Assembly: GCA_016871575.1 (NCBI GenBank) | Contig: VHCW01000034.1 | Coordinates: 1-44,214 of the forward strand | Reading direction: 5' to 3' | DNA: 44,214 nt | From: Verrucomicrobiota bacterium | GTDB lineage: Bacteria > Verrucomicrobiota > Verrucomicrobiia > Palsa-1439 | In this document: positions 33,860-42,856 of the stretch, piece by piece | Numbering within the stretch: the first letter of the stretch is position 1 | How the letters are laid out: every line of letters starts with the position of its first letter | Notes under the pieces: model-generated | What the model saw: only the letters and a program-made list of their open reading frames with translations | Told to the model about the DNA's origin: nothing | The model's database searches: none | Position numbers and translations under genes: made by a program

Positions 33860-35028
33860 AGATCGTTTTTCTGAACTCGGCGCACATTGACATCGGCGGC
33901 CTGTCTGGCGGCGAGACGATCATCATCAATCTGTTCCGCGAATGGCGGAAGATTCCGAATGTGCAGATCACGGTGTTGACCGGCACGCTCGGCAAGGAGA
34001 CGTGGCGCCGTCACGGGATCGAGGACGCGAACATCGTGGACGTGGCGCCGAGCCGCGAAGGCGAGAGCGCCTTTCGCCGGTACATCCTGAGGACGTTGTC
34101 GCTGATTCGCAACCCGAAGGTGCGGGCGGTGTTGGGGGAGGCGGACGCGGTCTATTCGGCGAGTGATTTCTGGCAGGATTCGGTGCCGGCGTTCTGTTTC
34201 AAGCGCAAATTTCCAAGGCTGCGGTGGATTGCGGGGTTTTATCTGTTTGCGCCGGTGCCGTTCTCGCGGGAGTCGCCGTATCGAGGGCGGCATTTCGTGC
34301 GCGGGTTGTTCTACTACCTGATGCAACGTCCTGTGTATTGGCTGGTGCGTCGGTGGGCGGACGTGGTGTATGTGACGAGCCAGCCCGATGTGAAACGGTT
34401 CGCGCCGAAGCCGGTGGTGGTGGTGCGCGGTGGCGTGGACACGACGGAAAGCGAACGCTACCTGTCAAGCGGCGCTGTCGTCCCGGTGGCGCAGCGGAAA
34501 TACGACGCGGTGTTCATGGGGCGCTTGCATTACCAGAAAGGCGCGTTGTTGCTGATGGACATCTGGCGAGAGGTCACAGCGAAACGGCCAGGGGCGAAGC
34601 TCGCCGTGATCGGACACGGCCCGCTGGAGGCGGAGATGCGGGCGAAGACGCGCGAGTTCGGGTTGGAATCGAACATCGAGATGCTGGGTTTCCTGACCGG
34701 CGCGCCGATGCATGAAGTCTTCAAGCAATCAAAGATCGTGCTGCACCCGGCGACGTACGATTCGGGTGGGATGGCGGCAGCGGAGGCGATGGCGTGGGGG
34801 CTGCCGGCGGTGAGCTTCGATCTGGAGGCGTTGCGGACGTACTATCCGAAAGGAATGTTGAAAGTGTCCCAATCCGGGGATGCGGCCGCCTTTGCCGGTG
34901 AAGTGCTGCGTCTCTTGGACGATTCGTCGCGCTATCGCGAGACCTCGGAGGCCGCGTTGGCGCTGATTCGTGAATCGTGGGAGTGGCGGAAACGCGCACA
35001 AGATATCTGGTCAAAGACGTCGCTGTGA
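33856..35028 (+). CDS. Family 4 glycosyltransferase with altered EX7E motif
   Basis: GT-B transferase starting at GTG 33856 (KIVFLNSAHIDIGGLSGGET), coupled to the previous GT4 gene. The donor domain starts AVFMGRLHYQKGALLLMDIW. In place of the first glutamate of EX7E there is aspartate (YDSGGMAAAEAMAWG, i.e. DX7E), which may change donor use. Length is 390 residues. The long Arg-rich middle (VPFSRESPYRGRHFVRGLFY) may be a membrane-surface patch. Converges on the VCBS gene. Confidence 0.85.
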   Translation: MKIVFLNSAHIDIGGLSGGETIIINLFREWRKIPNVQITVLTGTLGKETWRRHGIEDANIVDVAPSREGESAFRRYILRTLSLIRNPKVRAVLGEADAVYSASDFWQDSVPAFCFKRKFPRLRWIAGFYLFAPVPFSRESPYRGRHFVRGLFYYLMQRPVYWLVRRWADVVYVTSQPDVKRFAPKPVVVVRGGVDTTESERYLSSGAVVPVAQRKYDAVFMGRLHYQKGALLLMDIWREVTAKRPGAKLAVIGHGPLEAEMRAKTREFGLESNIEMLGFLTGAPMHEVFKQSKIVLHPATYDSGGMAAAEAMAWGLPAVSFDLEALRTYYPKGMLKVSQSGDAAAFAGEVLRLLDDSSRYRETSEAALALIRESWEWRKRAQDIWSKTSL

Positions 35029-35055
35029 AACAAGCGCGCATCTACGGAAAGAGCC

Positions 35056-37404
35056 TTACTTCGTGACGGTGTTCGCTCTTGGGTTTTGCAGGTAATAGAA
35101 CCGTCCATCCTCGGCGCCGCCGAGGAAATCGGGAATGCCGTCGCCGTTGAAGTCCACGACGGTCGGACTGACATCGTGGCCTTCGATGTTCTGCTCGGCC
35201 AACAATCCCATGTCTTGAAAGAACCATTTGCCGTCGCGCGCATCCACTTGCCGGAGAAATCGCGCGTTGGCCGCGTTCACCAAAATGTCGAGTTTCCCGT
35301 CGCCATCCCAGTCCACGATGCAGAGCTTGCGTCGCCCGCTTCTGCCGGCGATGCCGTGATTCAGTCGGATCGGGCCGGGCGCGGCCTCAATGATGTTGTT
35401 CCGGCTGTCGGTCACGGAGAAGTTGATGCCGTGAAAGACGCGCTGGGGTGGAAGCAGTACCAATTGATTGCCCCGTTTTTCTCGTTGAAAAAACGCAAGG
35501 TATCCCTCGTGGTCGAGCATCACCAGATCGGTCAATCCGTCCTTGTTCCAGTCCACGGCAAACGGCGTGGTGCGCCATTGAGTGAGCAACTCCTTGCCTT
35601 TCGGACGCAGCCAGCCGTACGCGAGTGTCGGCTGCGGGCCATCCCACTCGACTTTAATCGGCTGCGCCGCAGCGAGCTTCGGCGATTTGCGCGTGCCGAC
35701 GTTCTTAAACCAAACCACCTTACCCCAGATCGAGTTCACGACGAGATCTGGCAACTTGTCACCATCCCAATCCGCCACGCTCAATGTCGTGTAGCCCCAC
35801 TTTGCCTCGCACGGCCCCTGAATGCTGCCGTTCGGCCCGGCCATGATACGAATGACCTTGCCATCGGCTTGTAAACGTTTCGGCGCAGCCCACTTCGGTT
35901 TTTCGACGCCGGGGCCGCTGAGGTTCTCGAAGAACTCGATGTAACCGGCCGTGTTGCCGCTGATGATGTCCATGTCGCCGTCGCCATCCCAATCCACGCC
36001 GACCGGCGTCGCCAGCGCGCCGCACTTCAGATCGTCGGCTTCCTGCCGGAAATAACGCGGCGGGAGAAACACCGGCGTGCGGTCGCGCGCCAGCTTGCCG
36101 TTGTTCTCGATCAAAGCCACCCGGCCATCCTCGTCGCCGACGATCAAGTCCATGTCGCCATCCTTGTCCCAATCAATTGCTGTCGGCGTGATCATCTCCA
36201 AATCCATTCTAACGGCGAGACGTTTCCCGCTTGCATATTTCGGGGCAGTACGACTGCCGATGTTCTCGAAGTACGTGAACCCGTCGAGAAATTCACCGCA
36301 GAGCAGATCAAGATCGCCGTCGCCATCGAAGTCGGCGAAGTTCGGCGACGGCCAGCCAAACGTCTCCACCGGCTTGTCACCGGCCATGACTTTTACCGGC
36401 TCGGCATACTCGTTTCCAGTGTTGCGGATGAAATAGACAAACCCGCGCAATGGGCCGTTTGTCCAAACGCCTTTCGCATTGTAAGCGTTGTCCCAGCCGT
36501 ATTCCGTCCAATCGTCCGCGCCGACAATGATGTCGAGTTTGCCGTCACCGTCGTAGTCCACATACCGCCAGAAGTTGCCGCGCACCTTGTTCGGATGGAC
36601 ATTCGCCCGCAACGGCAGCTTGACGCCATTCTCCAAGCCGGTCTTGAGGAAGTCGGGATACTCGGTCGCCGGTGTCAGCACGCGCGGCTGGCCGTTGACG
36701 TGCGACACTTGCGCGAACTGCAAGCCTTTGCTGATGCGATGCCCCGGCGTGAAGATCGTTCCCGTGTTCTCGAAGAAATAAACGCCGTTGTATGGCTTGT
36801 CGGGGCAGTTCACGACAAGGTCAAGATCGCCGTCGCCGTCAAAATCCATCGGCAACGGAAACGCCCACAACCCGACGCCGAGGTCCACGACGAGGCCTGG
36901 GTGATTGTGCTTGAGCCGCTCCAATTTCGGCGGCGGCGCGATAAACACTCCATCGGGCGGCACGAGCACTATCATTCCCGCCCACGTGGTTTGCGGAACT
37001 GAAATTTCTTCGCCCGCTTTCAGTGTGCGCGAAAAGACCCGCATCTCCGCCTTCCCCTTGTCCGTGTAATGAAACTTCGCCTCCGCCACCGCATCCCATC
37101 CCGTGGGATTTTTTGTTGTCGTGGCGGCATACAAAACCGTGTCACGGCTGGCTTTCACGCGAATCTCAGACGGCACACCACCCGCGACCTGTGTGATGCG
37201 CCAGCCCCGGAACTTCTCCGGAACACCTTGCCAGACGTAGGGGCGGTTGGAGACCGCGCGCTCGCCGTCGGCCAGTCGCGTCAACGTCCAGCCGCGGCCT
37301 GCAATTATGATGTCGGGCGCGCTGATTTGATTCTCAGCGGCCTGTCCTGGCCAAGCGCAAGTTAGCCATGCCAAAACTGCCCACTTGATGATCTTCATGT
37401 TCAT
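35056..37404 (-). CDS. Secreted VCBS/FG-GAP beta-propeller protein
   Basis: Signal peptide (KWAVLAWLTCAWPGQA), a ~170-residue N-terminal beta domain, then at least nine calcium-binding-type repeats (DFDGDGDLDLVVN, DYDGDGKLDIIVG, DFDGDGDLDLLCG, DWDKDGDMDLIVG, DWDGDGDMDIISG, DWDGDKLPDLVVN, DWNKDGLTDLVML, DWDGDGKLDILVN, DFNGDGIPDFLGG), i.e. one or more propeller domains as in integrin-alpha-like and lectin-like proteins. Length is 782 residues. No catalytic domain is recognisable. The start overlaps the stop of the DHDPS-family gene (ATGA), so it is the last gene of the minus-strand operon. A carbohydrate-binding role is possible. Confidence 0.82.
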   Translation of the reverse strand: MNMKIIKWAVLAWLTCAWPGQAAENQISAPDIIIAGRGWTLTRLADGERAVSNRPYVWQGVPEKFRGWRITQVAGGVPSEIRVKASRDTVLYAATTTKNPTGWDAVAEAKFHYTDKGKAEMRVFSRTLKAGEEISVPQTTWAGMIVLVPPDGVFIAPPPKLERLKHNHPGLVVDLGVGLWAFPLPMDFDGDGDLDLVVNCPDKPYNGVYFFENTGTIFTPGHRISKGLQFAQVSHVNGQPRVLTPATEYPDFLKTGLENGVKLPLRANVHPNKVRGNFWRYVDYDGDGKLDIIVGADDWTEYGWDNAYNAKGVWTNGPLRGFVYFIRNTGNEYAEPVKVMAGDKPVETFGWPSPNFADFDGDGDLDLLCGEFLDGFTYFENIGSRTAPKYASGKRLAVRMDLEMITPTAIDWDKDGDMDLIVGDEDGRVALIENNGKLARDRTPVFLPPRYFRQEADDLKCGALATPVGVDWDGDGDMDIISGNTAGYIEFFENLSGPGVEKPKWAAPKRLQADGKVIRIMAGPNGSIQGPCEAKWGYTTLSVADWDGDKLPDLVVNSIWGKVVWFKNVGTRKSPKLAAAQPIKVEWDGPQPTLAYGWLRPKGKELLTQWRTTPFAVDWNKDGLTDLVMLDHEGYLAFFQREKRGNQLVLLPPQRVFHGINFSVTDSRNNIIEAAPGPIRLNHGIAGRSGRRKLCIVDWDGDGKLDILVNAANARFLRQVDARDGKWFFQDMGLLAEQNIEGHDVSPTVVDFNGDGIPDFLGGAEDGRFYYLQNPRANTVTK

Positions 37405-38333
37405 TCTCTTGTCTCCGCCGGTTTGGTTTGCGATTCCACTGTAAGGTAATGTTCGATTAATTCATTGGCAATGCGCAGGTTGTAAGAATCCCAGGCGAAT
37501 CCCGTCAAGCGCATCGTGCCGCTGGCAAAGATGCCCTTGCACACCAGCAGCCGTTTGAAGAAGGCGACCGATGTGGCGATTTCTTGGTTGGTAAAAGCCA
37601 GAATCGGCAGAAGTGTGTTGAAGATACTTCGCGCATTTTCTCGTCGGCCTGCCGCGTATTCACGCATGACTGCCGCGTAAACCCGAATCATCGCGCTCTC
37701 CGGGATCATCGCGTCAACGCCGCGGTCCAGCGCCTCGATCATTTGCGCCACGGCCCATCCCCCGGCGATGTAAAAGTCCGGGCCGAGCGCCTGCCGCGCC
37801 GCCGTGTACTTCGGGCCTGACGGCACAGTCTCAATCTTCACGCCGGCCAGTGTCGGCAACTTGTCGCGGAGCGCCGCGACGGTTTCGACCGGCAACCCCG
37901 GTCCGTTCCACTGCAAATCTTGGATGATCATCGGCAGGCGGCTCGAAGCAGCAACTCGTTGAAAATACTCGGATACCCGATCCGCACTGGCGTAGAGCGC
38001 GGGGGGAACTGCCACCAAGTAAGCGGCAGCGCCGACCGACTCCGCAAGCGCAGCCATCGCGCAGCAGATCTGCGGGTCATCAGCGGACGCCCCAACGATC
38101 AACGGAACGCGTCCTGCAATCGTTGCCGCGACCCGCCGCACCACCAGCCCGCGCTCCTTGCCATTCAACCACGCCACTTCGCTTGCCACCACCGGCGTCA
38201 GTAATCCGTTCACCCCGGCGGCAATGGCGTCTTCGACCAATCGCTCCAGGCTTGCCTCATCAAGGGCAAGGCGCTCGTCAAACGGTGTTTGCACGGCAGA
38301 ACAGATTCCCCGTGGAAGTTGATGGGAGGACAT
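37401..38333 (-). CDS. DHDPS/NAL-family aldolase, divergent paralog
   Basis: (beta/alpha)8 class I aldolase-family protein, 310 residues from ATG 38333 (MSSHQLPRGICSAVQTPFDE); a TTG nine bases upstream is also possible. The Schiff-base lysine is probably in AGVKIETVPSG. The other hallmarks are changed: TPVVASEV stands where GTTGE is expected and MIIQDLQWNG where YNxP is expected, so the usual catalytic tyrosine is missing. It may act on a different 2-keto acid or catalyse another reaction. Between it and the other family member lies a decayed sialidase fragment. Confidence 0.82.
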   Translation of the reverse strand: MSSHQLPRGICSAVQTPFDERLALDEASLERLVEDAIAAGVNGLLTPVVASEVAWLNGKERGLVVRRVAATIAGRVPLIVGASADDPQICCAMAALAESVGAAAYLVAVPPALYASADRVSEYFQRVAASSRLPMIIQDLQWNGPGLPVETVAALRDKLPTLAGVKIETVPSGPKYTAARQALGPDFYIAGGWAVAQMIEALDRGVDAMIPESAMIRVYAAVMREYAAGRRENARSIFNTLLPILAFTNQEIATSVAFFKRLLVCKGIFASGTMRLTGFAWDSYNLRIANELIEHYLTVESQTKPAETRE

Positions 38334-38338
38334 CGTGC

Positions 38339-38470
38339 TCAATCAGTTGTTTCCCACGGCAGTTGCTTCAACCAAGCAAGGTTGAAGACGTGGTGGTTCT
38401 TGCTGGTGATGATCTGGCTGAGCAACGTCACGGGTCTGAACGGCGGCAAGATAGCCGCTTTCCAATTCCG
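38339..38470 (-). pseudogene. C-terminal fragment of a sialidase-like gene
   Basis: Read on the minus strand, ESGYLAAVQTRD continues after a frame change as IITSKNHHVFNLAWLKQLPW and then a stop at 38341. This matches the end of sialidase-like proteins; the FGE/sialidase fusion here ends GYLAATQSPDG...HYQFNLAWLK. Only ~43 codons remain, with one frameshift and no start. It follows directly the stop of the upstream DHDPS-family gene. Confidence 0.65.
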
Positions 38471-38473
38471 TTC

Positions 38474-39385
38474 TCACGATGTCACTCCGAGTTCGGCCAG
38501 CAATTCGCGAACCTTCTGCCGTTCCGGTTCGCGGAACCGATGGAACGGCTCGGCCATGAAATCGTCGCACACGCCGAGCAGCGACAATGCGCATTTGATG
38601 CCTTTGATGATCGCCGATGGATGACGGCCAATGCGGTAGAGGTTGTCGCTGATGCGCATGACCTGCGCGTGCAGTTCGCGCGTGCGCGCGGTGTCGCCGG
38701 ACTGTGCGGCGCAGAACAACTCGACGTAGAGGCGCGGATGAACGTTGGCCCCGCCGCTGACGCCGCCGTGGCCGCCGGCGAAGACGGCATCGGCGAGCAT
38801 TTCTTCCGGGCCGATGAGCAGCGTCCAGTCGGGCCGGTGTTTCAGCAAACCGACAGCGCGATGGAAATAAATCATGTTCCCCGAACTGTCCTTGAGGCCG
38901 ATGATGCGCGGGTTGTCCATCGCGCGGCGGACGGTCTCCAACTCGAACGATACCTTCGTCAGCGCCGGCATGTTGTAGAGGAACAACGGCAACGGCAGTT
39001 CCGGCACGAGATGGTCGAGGTATTCCTGCAACTCCGGCTGTCCTTCCGGCAAATAATACGGCGGCGCGACCACGACCGCGTCCGCGCCCGCGTCAGCGGA
39101 CCAGCGGGCGACGTTCACCGACTCGATGAACGCTGTGTCCGTGATTCCCACGAGCACCGGGACGCGCCCGCCCACTTGCCGGCACGTCCGCTCGATGAGT
39201 TCCTTGCGAAGCCGGTAGCCGAGGCTTGGGCCTTCCCCGGTCGTGCCGAGGATGAACAGCCCGCTCACGCCGCCGGCGAGGATGTGTTCAATGAGCCGTT
39301 CGAGGCCAGGCAAGTCGAGTTTGTCGCGCCCGCACATGGGCGTGATCATGGGGGGGACGATTCCGTACAAGGGCAATGTCTTCAT
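38474..39385 (-). CDS. DHDPS/N-acetylneuraminate lyase-family aldolase
   Basis: Class I aldolase-family protein with all hallmarks: LGTTGEGPSL, the catalytic tyrosine in LYNMPALTK, and the Schiff-base lysine in IIGLKDSSGN. Length is 303 residues. The family includes dihydrodipicolinate synthase, N-acetylneuraminate lyase and several 2-keto-3-deoxy sugar acid aldolases or dehydratases. Since it lies in an operon with secreted sialidase-like proteins and not with lysine genes, a catabolic keto-acid substrate is likelier than lysine synthesis. The gap to the upstream gene is 7 bases. Confidence 0.88.
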   Translation of the reverse strand: MKTLPLYGIVPPMITPMCGRDKLDLPGLERLIEHILAGGVSGLFILGTTGEGPSLGYRLRKELIERTCRQVGGRVPVLVGITDTAFIESVNVARWSADAGADAVVVAPPYYLPEGQPELQEYLDHLVPELPLPLFLYNMPALTKVSFELETVRRAMDNPRIIGLKDSSGNMIYFHRAVGLLKHRPDWTLLIGPEEMLADAVFAGGHGGVSGGANVHPRLYVELFCAAQSGDTARTRELHAQVMRISDNLYRIGRHPSAIIKGIKCALSLLGVCDDFMAEPFHRFREPERQKVRELLAELGVTS

Positions 39386-39392
39386 GGTAGTG

Positions 39393-40694
39393 TCAGTAAA
39401 CGAGTGACCGGAAATTCTTCACGCGGTGAAACATGATCAGGTTGCCGTCGTGCGCGGACTTGGCGCGCGCATCGCCGCTGCGTGAGAGAACAACGATGTC
39501 CTTTCCATCAATTGCCATGCTCGCGTAGTGGCGCGACTCTTTGGGAGACTTACCCATCGCGACGATGCCGGCAAAGCACCAGTCAATCATGTTCTTGGAG
39601 AAATGCAGTTGCAGACGATGCCGCTCGTTGTTGGGAAGATTGTAGCGGTCATCGGGCAGGCGGTCGGCGCGCGTCATCGAGTCCGTTGCTTGCGAACTGA
39701 GCATCCAAAACAGTTTCGTCTGTTCGTCGTAAAGAACATGGAAGCGCATTTGGCCGCCGGGACACGGCACGAACAGCACTTTCTTGCCGGAAGGCACGGT
39801 CTCCAACGTCGTGGTCATGGAGCCGTCGTCATGCTCGACAACCTTCGCCACGGCGGCGTAGCCCGTGCCGCCGGTATGGGCGCGCGCCCAGAGATGGAAC
39901 GTCTTGCCTGTCGGGTCGAACCAGATGTGGTCGGGGTCTTGGAACTGCACGACGTTGGTTTCCAGCCAGCCGATGGGCGCGTTGTTGCGGCGTGGCGCGG
40001 GCAATGAACCCTTCGGATAAGGCGACGGAAAGAACGGCACGCCGAAGAAATCAATCGCCGGGTCTTTGTCGAGGTTTGGGATCGTGTCGCGGAATGAAAG
40101 CTCGGAGGCGAACGTCCAGTTCTCGCGCTTGGTCAGGTCTGCGCCGAGTTTGCCGCGCATCAACACCGGCGCCAGTTCGCCGACCAGCCATGATTTGATG
40201 TCGTTGGTCACGCGCCGTTCCATGACGAGATACACGCAGTCGTTGGCGTAGTGGACATTGCAGGCCGACTGATGCCAGTGCTGGCCGTCGGTGAGTTTGG
40301 CGGGCGTTGTCCACGTGATACCGTTGTCGTCAGAACGGATTACCAGGAGATCGTTGGTGTGGCCGAGCACGTAAAGCGACGAACCGGCAATAAATGGACG
40401 CGCAGCCCGCAACGGGTAGTCAGTTCGATGCGTCCAGGTCTTACCTCCATCGTCCGAGGTGAATACCTTTCCGAGCAGCTTGCCTTTCATCCCTAATCCA
40501 CCGTAATTCATGGTGGCCACGAGTCGCCCGCTGTCGAGTCTCGCGATTCCCGGCGAGTAGCAGTAAATACGCGCGGGGTCGGGCGACTCACAAATAACGA
40601 CGTGCTCCTGCGCGAGTGGGCGGATTGGTTGGCCGCACATCTGGCTCGACGCGAAGACAACCGCGGTAATCAGGATCAGCATGGTGTGTCTCAT
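39393..40694 (-). CDS. Secreted sialidase-like BNR protein
   Basis: Signal peptide (MLILITAVVFASSQMCG; the cysteine could be lipidated) followed by a propeller with Asp boxes SDDGGKTWTHR and SDDNGITWTTP. The start YCYSPGIARLDSGRLVATM and end HDGNLIMFHRVKNFRSL match a PVC sialidase-like family. No FRIP arginine motif is visible, so neuraminidase activity is not assured. Length is 433 residues. Its start overlaps the stop of the upstream paralog (ATGA). The protein ends of the two are similar (FHRVKNFR and FHRVSNFR), indicating an old duplication. Confidence 0.8.
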   Translation of the reverse strand: MRHTMLILITAVVFASSQMCGQPIRPLAQEHVVICESPDPARIYCYSPGIARLDSGRLVATMNYGGLGMKGKLLGKVFTSDDGGKTWTHRTDYPLRAARPFIAGSSLYVLGHTNDLLVIRSDDNGITWTTPAKLTDGQHWHQSACNVHYANDCVYLVMERRVTNDIKSWLVGELAPVLMRGKLGADLTKRENWTFASELSFRDTIPNLDKDPAIDFFGVPFFPSPYPKGSLPAPRRNNAPIGWLETNVVQFQDPDHIWFDPTGKTFHLWARAHTGGTGYAAVAKVVEHDDGSMTTTLETVPSGKKVLFVPCPGGQMRFHVLYDEQTKLFWMLSSQATDSMTRADRLPDDRYNLPNNERHRLQLHFSKNMIDWCFAGIVAMGKSPKESRHYASMAIDGKDIVVLSRSGDARAKSAHDGNLIMFHRVKNFRSLVY

Positions 40695-41857
40695 GGTAAA
40701 ACAGAATCAGCCATTGTCAGCTTTCGGAAGTTTGAGACGCGGTGGAACGTCAGGTAGTTCGCGTCGTGATTGTTGCGCGCGCCGCCCAAGCCATCGTCGT
40801 AGGCGGTGCGACAGACGGCAATGATGTCATCGCACTCAAATTGCCAGTCCACGTATTGGAAGCCGTGTTTCTTGACTTCCGGGTGGTAGAGCAAAATGCA
40901 GCGCACGGTCCAGTTCGTGAGGTCGGGCGAACAGGTCAACGCGAGCGTGTTGCGGATGCCGCCGGGATTGTCCGCGCGATGCCGTTCGTGAACGATGCTG
41001 GCCAGCGACCAGTAGAGCTTGCCCTGCGGGTCGAAGCGGATCGTGAACTTCTTCGCGCCACCGGGGAAGTTGACAAAACCGGTCGCGGGATCGAACGACA
41101 TCTTTTTGCCGTCGGCGCTGACGCGGACGATGGCAGCCTTTTCGTCGGGCGATTTCGTCTGGACGCGCAAGACGTTCACGAGTTCGTCGTCGGGCGTCAG
41201 CACGGCGTTGCCTTCGAGCCATGCCCGCATGTCGCCGGCGTTCCACGAGCGGTCGCTCGGCAACGGCTCGGCCAGCGTCCAACTCGCCGGGTTCAGCAGG
41301 TCGGCATCCACCGGCGCCGACAACATGCTGGCGCGGTAGTTGATGCCCCACGCGATGGGCGGATGCCGCCACTCAAACGCGCGCCAGAGGCGTCCGTTGT
41401 GCTCAAGGACCGGCATTGGCGCGCAATGATACTCGCCGTTGTCGCGCAACACCGATGGCGCAGGCCAAGTCGTGCCGCCGTCGGTCGAGCGTCGGATGAG
41501 GATGTTGCCGTGGTGACGATCCGTGCCGAGCAAATACAACGTGCCGCGATGCACAAAAAGCTTGGACCAGAACGCGCCTTGGATTTCCGACACTTTCTTC
41601 CAAGTCTTGCCGCGGTCGGCGGAGCGAAAGACGGCGCTGAGGGCGCTCTTGTGCTCGGTGGACTTCGGGCCGAAATGATCGTGCGACGCCACGTAGTTGC
41701 CGTTCGGCAGGACCGCGATGCTCGGCGAACCGATATAGACGCCGGTCGAGGCGGGGATGTGGTCAATGACGACGCCGGGCACCTTGTCGGGGGGCGGCTG
41801 TTGAGCCGCGCCGGCCCAAGCGACCATCGTCGAGACAATGCTCAGAAGAACTTTCAT
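40691..41857 (-). CDS. Secreted sialidase-like BNR protein
   Basis: Start ATG 41857 gives the signal peptide LLSIVSTMVAWAGAA; the open frame extends upstream to 41923, but without signal-like sequence. Asp boxes are SADRGKTWKKV and STDGGTTWPAP. The opening YIGSPSIAVLPNGNYVASHD is the form seen in many PVC exo-sialidase-like proteins; no FRIP motif. Length is 388 residues. First gene of the minus-strand operon, 71 bases from the divergent AraC regulator, which probably controls it. Confidence 0.82.
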   Translation of the reverse strand: MKVLLSIVSTMVAWAGAAQQPPPDKVPGVVIDHIPASTGVYIGSPSIAVLPNGNYVASHDHFGPKSTEHKSALSAVFRSADRGKTWKKVSEIQGAFWSKLFVHRGTLYLLGTDRHHGNILIRRSTDGGTTWPAPSVLRDNGEYHCAPMPVLEHNGRLWRAFEWRHPPIAWGINYRASMLSAPVDADLLNPASWTLAEPLPSDRSWNAGDMRAWLEGNAVLTPDDELVNVLRVQTKSPDEKAAIVRVSADGKKMSFDPATGFVNFPGGAKKFTIRFDPQGKLYWSLASIVHERHRADNPGGIRNTLALTCSPDLTNWTVRCILLYHPEVKKHGFQYVDWQFECDDIIAVCRTAYDDGLGGARNNHDANYLTFHRVSNFRKLTMADSVLP

Positions 41858-41928
41858 GCCGGCAGTCTGCCAGAGAGATGCAAATCTGTCTTTCATAATT
41901 GTCGCCCAGACGATATTGTACACCTTGC

Positions 41929-42789
41929 ATGAACCAGCCAGAAGAGCGTTTGCGGGGCGGCGACATCCACCTGCCGCTGGTGGATTCCATTGGCGCGATC
42001 CGCAGTCACAGCGCCGTCCAGATCACCTGGCATTCTCACCGGCGATTCGAGCTTCTCTGCGTGCTCGACGGGGCGACCACCTATGAGTTCCGCGGCGGAC
42101 GCGCGGTCGAATTGTCGGGCGACCATTTCATCGTGGTGCCGCCGCACTTGGTGCATCGCGGCCTCCACAATGTCCGGATGCCTGCCACCCTGTGCGGCGT
42201 AAGTTTCGACCCACGGCATCCCACGGCACAACGGAACACGCCGTTCACGACTGCCGACCTGGCGTGGCTGGCCGGGCAATTCGAAGCACACGCCCTGACG
42301 ACACATCCGATGAGCAGCGAACTGCGACGATTGGTCGCCGCGCTGAACCGGCAGGTGCGCGCCTTGCGAAAGCCTGATGGCGCGGATGCCGCCTCACTTC
42401 GTTTGCTGGTGTGCGCCGTGATTCTCGAAGCGGCCCGACAAATCACCGCCGCCCGTCCGGCGCGCGCCGAACAGGCAGTCGCCGCCGCGGTTGCTCATCT
42501 GCAGAAACACCTCCACGAACCGGTAATGATGAATCACTTGGCGAAGCAAGCAGGCTGTGGCCGGGCGCGCCTGTTCCAACTCTTCAAGCAAACCACCGGC
42601 CAGACACCGAACGATTATCTCCAGCGCCTTCGCGTCGCCAAGGCGCGCGGACTGCTGACGGCAACCTCGCAGTCAATCACGGAAATCGCCTTCGCTGTGG
42701 GGTTTGCCTCCAGCCAGTATTTCAGCCGCGTCTTTCGCAAGTACACCGGTCAAATGCCCAGCGAGTATCGCTGCCGTCATCGGAGATAG
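41929..42789 (+). CDS. AraC-family transcriptional regulator
   Basis: The N-terminal cupin-like sensor (ITWHSHRRFELLCVLDGATTYEF, GDHFIVVPPHLVHRG) is like RhaS/RhaR-type and XylS-like regulators that bind sugars. The C-terminal two-HTH domain is complete (MMNHLAKQAGCGRARLFQLF; ITEIAFAVGFASSQYFSRVF) and ends YTGQMPSEYR. Length is 286 residues from ATG 41929. Divergent from the sialidase-like operon, the usual position of a local activator. Confidence 0.9.
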   Translation: MNQPEERLRGGDIHLPLVDSIGAIRSHSAVQITWHSHRRFELLCVLDGATTYEFRGGRAVELSGDHFIVVPPHLVHRGLHNVRMPATLCGVSFDPRHPTAQRNTPFTTADLAWLAGQFEAHALTTHPMSSELRRLVAALNRQVRALRKPDGADAASLRLLVCAVILEAARQITAARPARAEQAVAAAVAHLQKHLHEPVMMNHLAKQAGCGRARLFQLFKQTTGQTPNDYLQRLRVAKARGLLTATSQSITEIAFAVGFASSQYFSRVFRKYTGQMPSEYRCRHRR

Positions 42790-42856
42790 TCGTTCCCGCG
42801 TCCGCGCGTTGCCGGAAGTGTTTCTTCCACCCTCACGGCGCATGTGTGACAAAACG

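Noticed and set aside
38366-38387. CTTCAACC/GGTTGAAG hairpin as terminator
   Set aside because: It coincides with codons for FNLAWLK in the sialidase fossil and lacks a T-run, so coding sequence explains it.
38123-39436. 437-codon plus-strand frame over the aldolase region
   Set aside because: Antisense to a DHDPS-family gene with full catalytic motifs.
35056-41857. Annotation as a sialic acid catabolic operon
   Set aside because: No nanE, nanK or nagB-type genes, and the sialidase-like proteins show no FRIP motif; family names alone are not enough.
41911-41945. TTGCATGAACCAG before the second AraC gene as a fourth copy of the shared element
   Set aside because: Only about 9 of 13 bases resemble TTGTGCATAAACTGG and the rest of the core is absent; compatible with chance.
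42790-42856. Terminator between the convergent AraC and panB genes
   Set aside because: Only a 5-bp stem (GGAAG/CTTCC) without a T-run was seen.
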